Both the position numbers and the translations under genes were made by a program. The notes under the pieces are model-generated. The model had not been told where the DNA came from. It saw only the letters and a list, made by a program, of their open reading frames with translations, and did no database searches. From positions 38,689,932 to 38,753,931 of the forward strand of contig OX439052.1 of NCBI GenBank assembly GCA_949317995.1: a DNA stretch of 64,000 nt, in the 5' to 3' direction. Shown piece after piece: positions 59,269 to 64,000 of the stretch (position 1 is the first letter of the stretch; every line of letters starts with the position of its first letter). The DNA comes from Acholoe squamosa (lineage: Eukaryota > Annelida > Polychaeta > Phyllodocida > Polynoidae).

Positions 59269-59271
59269 CTA
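59269..59271 (-). promoter_or_regulatory. In-frame UAG between gag and pol (readthrough candidate)
   Basis: Gag ends GAA TAG GAC ACA GGG GAG in element orientation and the frame stays open into protease with no further stop. Gammaretroviruses express Pol by suppressing exactly one UAG between gag and pol; here the same arrangement is seen. No slippery heptamer is required because there is no frame change. Confidence 0.7.
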
Positions 59272-62200
59272 TTCAATATTGTCATTGTAGTGTTCTCCTT
59301 GTCCAGAATCAGGAGGTTGGTTGTCAGGATGGTTGTCTCCTGTCTTTTTGTTGTCATTTCTGCCTGGTGTTGGGTCCCTGGATTTCTTTTGTTGCTGGGT
59401 CCAATCATCAGGGATTGGGAAATCTGCTGGGACCAGTAGTTTCTGGAAGGACACCTGGCGGGTGTTGGTGGGGGTGGAGGCAACAGGGATGAAAACAAAG
59501 TTATTTCTTGTGTCGCTGGATTTGGACCTGCTTCTGTTTCCCTCCTGAGATTTGCTTCTGCCTGGCGATTGATACCTGTTCTTGGAGCCTGATCTGCTGT
59601 TTGAGCCGGGTCTGGGGTTGTTATAACCTTGTTGATTTTGGTTGTATCCTGATTTAGGTTTATCGTCATACTGCTTAATATTGCCATTTCCAGGGGGCTT
59701 GTTGTTATAATTGTTGTTATTGTACTGGTCCTTCCTGGATCTGTTATTGTTGTTGTTGTTATTGTTCCTTTGCCCATTGTAGTTATTATAGTTCATGGCG
59801 CACAAGTCTGAAGTTTGATTTGAGGCATGGGCTGCTTTGGCTGCTTCCATGACCAATTCTTGTTTTAATGCTGCAGTCTCGGCTTCTCTAATGCTTTTGG
59901 GGCTGTCTGAGAGTACGACATTTTTTATTTCATCTTTGAGGCCATTTATGAGATAGTCCACTTGTACAGATTCATCCAGGTTGCTGTTGGATAGCAATAA
60001 GGTCATATCTGCTATGTATTCCTCCACAGTCTCCTTGGGTTGCTGCTTTCTGTTTCTATATCCTTTGATTATTGTGGCAGGGTCAGGCTGGTTGAATCTG
60101 CTGAGAAAAGCGGCATAGACTGCCTCAGTGTCATACATGATTGGTTTGTCGAAAATGTTTGTGAAAAACCATTGTGCTGCTCTGCCCTTTAAAAAGGTAT
60201 ACATACAGGATGCATGCATTGTTGGGCTGCGGGGGTATGCATTTCTTATATAGAATTTGAATTCTGCCAGGAATCTGGCTGCAGATCTGTAGGGCGAGGG
60301 TTTGTCAAAGGGTTCTGGCTTGTTAAAACAGCTTAATTGAGCAGATGTGAGTCGCTCAGGTTCAAAACTCCTATATCCAGTAGGAGCGGAGAAATTGGAT
60401 TGTCCTAGATTTGGTATCATTGGTGTGGACTGCACTGCAGGCTGGTGGGCAGCTGCTTGGGCAGGTGGAGTGTTTGTAAACAAGCTATACATTGGTATAG
60501 GGTTGTTGTAGGGCGTGTGCGCCTGGTGGGGCATGTATACATGGTTGTAAACACTGCCTGAAAGTGATGTGGCGGCTACCGGTGATGGACGAGTGGTAGA
60601 GGGCGCCATCTGGTGGGTTGTGGCTGAATTACCAAGACCTGCATGTGTCGCGCCTTGTTGGGTGGGCGTGGCACCTGTCGCTATCATTCGGGTTGTATTT
60701 TGGAAAAGGCTTGGTGGGCTGAGCCTGTATCCTACCGGTACAGATGTCGGCATTCTGGTAGAGGTGCCCATAACATGTGAAGGTTGGCCTGAAGGGGGTA
60801 GCCTAGTGTTGGTGGGTGAGAAAAGGCTGTTTTGGCCTTGGCTGGTAGGTGTTCTTGTCCTATCAATGGCCCTGAATATTTCAGATCTCATTCCATCAAT
60901 ATTTCTGTTGATTCTGTCAGACAGATTGGCTGACGCTATTTCAGACCTTCTCAGTACATCAGCGTTGTCCTGAGCTGCTTTTCTTTGTATTTGGCCAATG
61001 TCATTCTCCAGGTGCGACTTCCAAGTGTCCATGTCATTTAACCTGTCATTTATTCTTGACAGTTGGCAGAAGGAGTCGTCTCCAATCCTTTTTATTTCAG
61101 CGGACAATAAGTTCATTTGTCCTGTTAATAGGTTGGAGAGGGAGTCATTGACTGCCTGGGTGCACTCTCTGACTATGTTCCTCGTCATGTCATCCTGGTT
61201 GTACTCTGGAGGTGGAGCTGCAGTGGCCATGTTTGGGTAGGCAGGTGCTCTGTGCAGGTGGGGGAAGGTTACTTCTGTGTCTTCTTCAGAGGTGGATTCT
61301 GTCTGTAAATGGGCGGGGAAGTGACTGTTTCTGTGTAGTATGGGAGTAGTGGCCACAAGGTCGCCTCTTCTAGCTGCAGAGTCCAAGCTTCTTTGAAGTC
61401 TGTAAAATACAGGTGTATTTGGCCTTTGAGGGGAGGATGATTGCACTCTTCTCCTGGGCCTATGGGTGGGGTATGGCCTTTCAAAGGATCTGGCTCTTGG
61501 AGGCGTGCTCAGGGATGAATTTGGTGCTGGAGGTGTCGCCCTGTCTTCCTCAGAGGTAGAGTAGGGGTAGTAAGGCCTAGGGTTTCCTCCAGGTGGATTG
61601 CTATCAGGCTGTGGGTTTTGGTGCGGCCTTAGCAAATTGGTGGGATTGGAGTTGTCTTGCCACTGCTCTTCTAGAATACGGTTTATCCTGTCTAGAAAAA
61701 CAGAGGGACTCTCACCACACTGGTAGCTTGGTGTAGCTCCGGTTGGTATCAGTTGTACACGTCCTGTGTTGAGTCTGTTTTCTCTCCACCTGTGGATTGC
61801 TGAGTCTAGCCTGCTCCTCCAGTAATTGTCTGCTACTGATGGGTGGGCTTGGATGTCCGGTACAGTAAGGTTGTCCCAACTTAGGTCAGGTGTACACTGT
61901 GGGTCAGAATCACTGCTGGATGAGGGTGACCGTCCGGCAGCTTCCAGGGCTTCCTGCAGGCTATTGGATCTTTCCTCTAGATGGCTATCTAGGTGGAGGT
62001 AACCAGGTGATTGATTTTCAGGCGTGCTGTATGTGGTACTTTGAAGACCACCTAATCTTAGGGGTGGTGATTCTGAGGGTGAATAGCCAGGTAGGGTGAG
62101 GTTTAAACCTGGTGGTGGGGCTCCTGCTGGTGTACTGGTAGGTGCACCTGTGTTGGTGTCCACTATGGTAGATGAGAAATGTAAGGTGTTTGAACTCACA

Positions 62201-62379
62201 GGTGTCTGTTTATGTGTGCGTCTATGGGCTGGTAGCACTGGGTCCAGCTGGAGCGCGTCTGGCGAGGAGTCTATCGGGGCGGCGTACTGTGTACTAGTGG
62301 CTTCTTGCTGGTCTCTGTCTTGAGATGTAGGGATACGTTGTGGGGCTGGCTCCTTTGGTAGGGTCTCACTGTTGTCCAT
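59269..62379 (-). CDS. gag: Gag structural polyprotein
   Basis: A 1036-residue capsid precursor starting 51 bp after the 5' LTR. Residues 1-390 are Pro/Ser/Thr/Arg-rich and low complexity. Residues about 396-506 form a likely coiled coil (LLTGQMNLLSAEIKRIGDD). A second Pro/Thr-rich stretch follows. The conserved Ty3/gypsy capsid domain spans about 683-850 (FDKPSPYRSAARFLAEF, LKGRAAQWFF, FLSRFNQPD, QQPKETVEEYIADM, DYLINGLKDEI). The nucleic-acid-binding end (860-960) has an Asn-run and Arg/Ser/Gly-rich repeats instead of a CCHC zinc knuckle, none of which I can find. It is two to three times the length of typical gypsy Gag. The start is the first ATG after the primer-binding site. Confidence 0.93.
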   Translation of the reverse strand: MDNSETLPKEPAPQRIPTSQDRDQQEATSTQYAAPIDSSPDALQLDPVLPAHRRTHKQTPVSSNTLHFSSTIVDTNTGAPTSTPAGAPPPGLNLTLPGYSPSESPPLRLGGLQSTTYSTPENQSPGYLHLDSHLEERSNSLQEALEAAGRSPSSSSDSDPQCTPDLSWDNLTVPDIQAHPSVADNYWRSRLDSAIHRWRENRLNTGRVQLIPTGATPSYQCGESPSVFLDRINRILEEQWQDNSNPTNLLRPHQNPQPDSNPPGGNPRPYYPYSTSEEDRATPPAPNSSLSTPPRARSFERPYPTHRPRRRVQSSSPQRPNTPVFYRLQRSLDSAARRGDLVATTPILHRNSHFPAHLQTESTSEEDTEVTFPHLHRAPAYPNMATAAPPPEYNQDDMTRNIVRECTQAVNDSLSNLLTGQMNLLSAEIKRIGDDSFCQLSRINDRLNDMDTWKSHLENDIGQIQRKAAQDNADVLRRSEIASANLSDRINRNIDGMRSEIFRAIDRTRTPTSQGQNSLFSPTNTRLPPSGQPSHVMGTSTRMPTSVPVGYRLSPPSLFQNTTRMIATGATPTQQGATHAGLGNSATTHQMAPSTTRPSPVAATSLSGSVYNHVYMPHQAHTPYNNPIPMYSLFTNTPPAQAAAHQPAVQSTPMIPNLGQSNFSAPTGYRSFEPERLTSAQLSCFNKPEPFDKPSPYRSAARFLAEFKFYIRNAYPRSPTMHASCMYTFLKGRAAQWFFTNIFDKPIMYDTEAVYAAFLSRFNQPDPATIIKGYRNRKQQPKETVEEYIADMTLLLSNSNLDESVQVDYLINGLKDEIKNVVLSDSPKSIREAETAALKQELVMEAAKAAHASNQTSDLCAMNYNNYNGQRNNNNNNNNRSRKDQYNNNNYNNKPPGNGNIKQYDDKPKSGYNQNQQGYNNPRPGSNSRSGSKNRYQSPGRSKSQEGNRSRSKSSDTRNNFVFIPVASTPTNTRQVSFQKLLVPADFPIPDDWTQQQKKSRDPTPGRNDNKKTGDNHPDNQPPDSGQGEHYNDNIE
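62368..62371 (-). promoter_or_regulatory. Candidate 5' splice site inside gag codon 4
   Basis: In element orientation the tenth coding base of gag is followed by GTGAGA, close to the GTRAGT donor consensus. Used with the second AG of the env or accessory acceptor it keeps both frames and supplies gag's ATG, as in avian sarcoma/leukosis viruses where env uses gag's start. Inference from phase and consensus only. Confidence 0.4.
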
Positions 62380-62411
62380 GGCTCATGAGAGGTGGTAACT
62401 GTGGGATGATA

Positions 62412-62429
62412 CGTGAGGGTTTTCCACCA
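62412..62429 (-). promoter_or_regulatory. Primer-binding site candidate
   Basis: One base after the 5' LTR the element reads TGGTGGAAAACCCTCACG. The leading TGG would pair with a tRNA CCA end. I could not identify which tRNA would match. Confidence 0.6.
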
Positions 62430-62430
62430 T

Positions 62431-63108
62431 TGTCAACGAGTCCGTAAATGTTGAATAAGGATGAATACAGACGAATCAGGAATCCAGTTTGATATCCACT
62501 TTATTCATAGAAGTCCACGAGGTATAGATGGTGATACAGTATAAAGGTGCCCAACAGTGTCCAAGCCTAGCCCTTGAGCCAAGGGCCTTGATCTCACGTG
62601 AGTGTGTGAGGTATGAAGTATGAAGGTGGAAAGATGAGTGAGCTGCTCCCTCCACAGGTATTTGTAGTAGGAGCTGCTCACCCAGCTCATCCTAAAAATA
62701 GTATCAGGTGAGCTAAATATAGTAACTGGGGAACTCCAGTGCAGGTATGTAGGGGGGATCCCAAACATAGCACTGGGGTTCACAGAGTTCAGTGTGGTTC
62801 TAAATATAGCTGCTGGGAACTCCCGGTATGCTGTGAGCTGCTCATGATCAATGGGCATGTCCTCCAGCAGGAGGAGTTGTTTCTAAACATTGTCTGCTAG
62901 GAATTTCCAGCATGCAGTGGGCTGCTTGTGATTGACGGCGTATCCTCCAGTGGGAGGAGGCGGGGTCACTGAGTGCAGTTGACACCGCCAGCCTTTGGTC
63001 TATGGGTATGGCTTGGCTTGTGGGTAGACTCGGACACTGGGTTACATGGTAGAGTCAAAGGTGAAAAATAAATATGATAAGTACAATACCTATAACGGTC
63101 TACTGACA
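62431..63108 (-). repeat. 5' LTR
   Basis: 678 bp, same ends as the 3' LTR. In element orientation two TATATTTA boxes (plus 62801-62808 and 62714-62721) are followed by AATAAA (62500-62505), a sensible U3-R-U5 order; which TATA is used is unknown. Confidence 0.95.
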
Positions 63109-63112
63109 ATAG
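63109..63112. repeat. Target-site duplication ATAG (right)
   Basis: Matches ATAG at 45933-45936. Confidence 0.85.
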
Positions 63113-64000
63113 GTAAAACCGAGGCAAGCCGGGGAGGGGTTCCACAACTGCACAAAATAAAATGATATTGGTAATGGTACATATGTATTACTATATGTTA
63201 TAGCTCTATTGATTGTAATGATTGTTGCCACATGGCTAATGAGCTACTTTCCTAGTTTTAAGCTGTATCTCACATTTATATGAAATACATATCGATAAGT
63301 GACTCTCATGCACACACAATGTGCCAAACCAATAGACACGGCATAGAATGCCTGGACAAAACTGAACTGTAAAGGACCCTTCAGAGAGTGATACACATGT
63401 TATCATTGATGAAAAGTAGTTAATACCATATGACTAAAGTCAATGGATTGCAATCCACCAATTTCGATTCAATTCAATGTAAGAATTACCTTACGACCAT
63501 CTTCCACGTGAGATTACATTGAATAAAAGAAGTCGCCTGACTTCATTGAAACGAAAAAAAAAAAAAAAAAAAGAAAAAAGGTCAGCTACTAATTCCAGCA
63601 TGAATGTATTTATTTTTTACCAAATTATTTTAGAGAGCACCATGAGTCTTTCACTAATAGGGATTTAGAATACTTTGAACAGCTTTCGACTTTAACTGTA
63701 ATCTTGATGGAATACTATAGAGAAGAGAAAAAAGAAGAGTGAGAAAAAAAATCAACTTCCAATTTTGGAATCTCCAAGGTGCAAACTTTGCACAGCACCA
63801 TCATTAACATAGTGGGATTTGGCAAAGCATGTCATCTGCCAAAAGAACTTGAAATTGCTTTCACTCTAGCTGTGAAGCTAAGACAGATAGATATCCCTGT
63901 GCTAACACAGGGATATCTATGCTAAATATAGTTTAGTTGTAAAGTAGACTGTTGACTAGTTTCCCTTCAAATTTGCTCTACAGTATAACCTATAGTAAGC
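63113..64000. other. Flanking DNA, no gene seen
   Basis: AT-rich host sequence with an A-rich run at about 63555-63577 and a perfect hairpin at 63887-63920. Confidence 0.4.
63887..63920. repeat. Perfect 15-bp hairpin
   Basis: ATAGATATCCCTGTG at 63887-63901 and CACAGGGATATCTAT at 63906-63920 are exact inverses around CTAA. Small fold-back; function unknown. Confidence 0.75.

Larger units (their letters stand above)
45937..63108 (-). mobile_element. Complete retrovirus-like Ty3/gypsy LTR element, 17.2 kb
   Basis: Full-length element on the minus strand: 678-bp LTRs starting TG and ending CA, ATAG duplication, primer-binding site, gag, pol, an unassigned ORF, an F-type env, an accessory ORF and a purine tract. 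The order in Pol (protease, RT, RNase H, integrase with GPY/F module) places it in the Ty3/gypsy lineage (Metaviridae), and the env places it among retrovirus-like members such as errantiviruses. At 17 kb it is about twice the length of a typical gypsy element. The LTRs differ by one base that I found by eye and no ORF is broken, so insertion was very recent. Confidence 0.93.

Overview
This window looks like nuclear DNA of an invertebrate animal, most likely marine. It is AT-rich, intron- and repeat-dominated and gene-poor. It holds one clear host gene, an intronless-coding peptide GPCR of the FMRFamide-receptor type, among many short terminal-inverted-repeat (TIR) elements, microsatellites and retroelements. 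I cannot name the phylum from sequence alone; the GPCR type and the retroelement types fit lophotrochozoans, echinoderms, hemichordates or lancelets.

Layout. Positions 1-33300 are intergenic or intronic DNA without a convincing complete gene. They contain several families of non-autonomous DNA transposons, recognised by TIRs and target-site duplications (TSDs): TA-flanked elements ending in CACTGAAAA/CACTGCAAAA, a CTA-flanked 1.3 kb element with an internally repeated GTGCTGATAATAGG motif, a TTA-flanked element and others. They also contain a minisatellite-like tract, an old direct duplication of about 2.4 kb (12.76-15.19 kb against 19.55-22.02 kb), and one possible IPT-like exon near 5.5 kb. 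The GPCR gene occupies about 33.37-36.84 kb: a 3' splice site, 5' UTR, a 428-codon reading frame, and a 3' UTR carrying two TIR elements and ending at an AATAAA. From 36.8 to 43.7 kb there are more small repeats and a tRNA-like SINE head. A 5'-truncated non-LTR retrotransposon with a reverse-transcriptase ORF and a poly(A) tail lies at 43.8-45.87 kb.

The most striking object is a complete, apparently very young retrovirus-like LTR element of 17,172 bp at 45937-63108, on the minus strand. The LTRs are both 678 bp and differ at one position that I could find by eye, and the TSD is ATAG. In its own direction it reads: 5' LTR, short leader with a TGG-starting primer-binding site, a 1036-codon Gag, one in-frame UAG, a 1.48k-residue Pol (protease, RT, RNase H, zinc-binding and DDE integrase), an unidentified ORF of up to about 210 codons, a fusion-protein (F-type) Env with an unusually long C-terminal region, and a separate basic-tailed accessory ORF. 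Then come a purine-rich tract and the 3' LTR. Env and the accessory ORF both lack their own suitable ATG and both begin at a pyrimidine-rich 3' splice site in the same codon phase. That phase fits a candidate 5' splice site a few codons into gag. The picture is a Ty3/gypsy-lineage endogenous retrovirus with complex-retrovirus-like architecture: readthrough Gag-Pol, spliced env and spliced accessory gene. All major reading frames are open.
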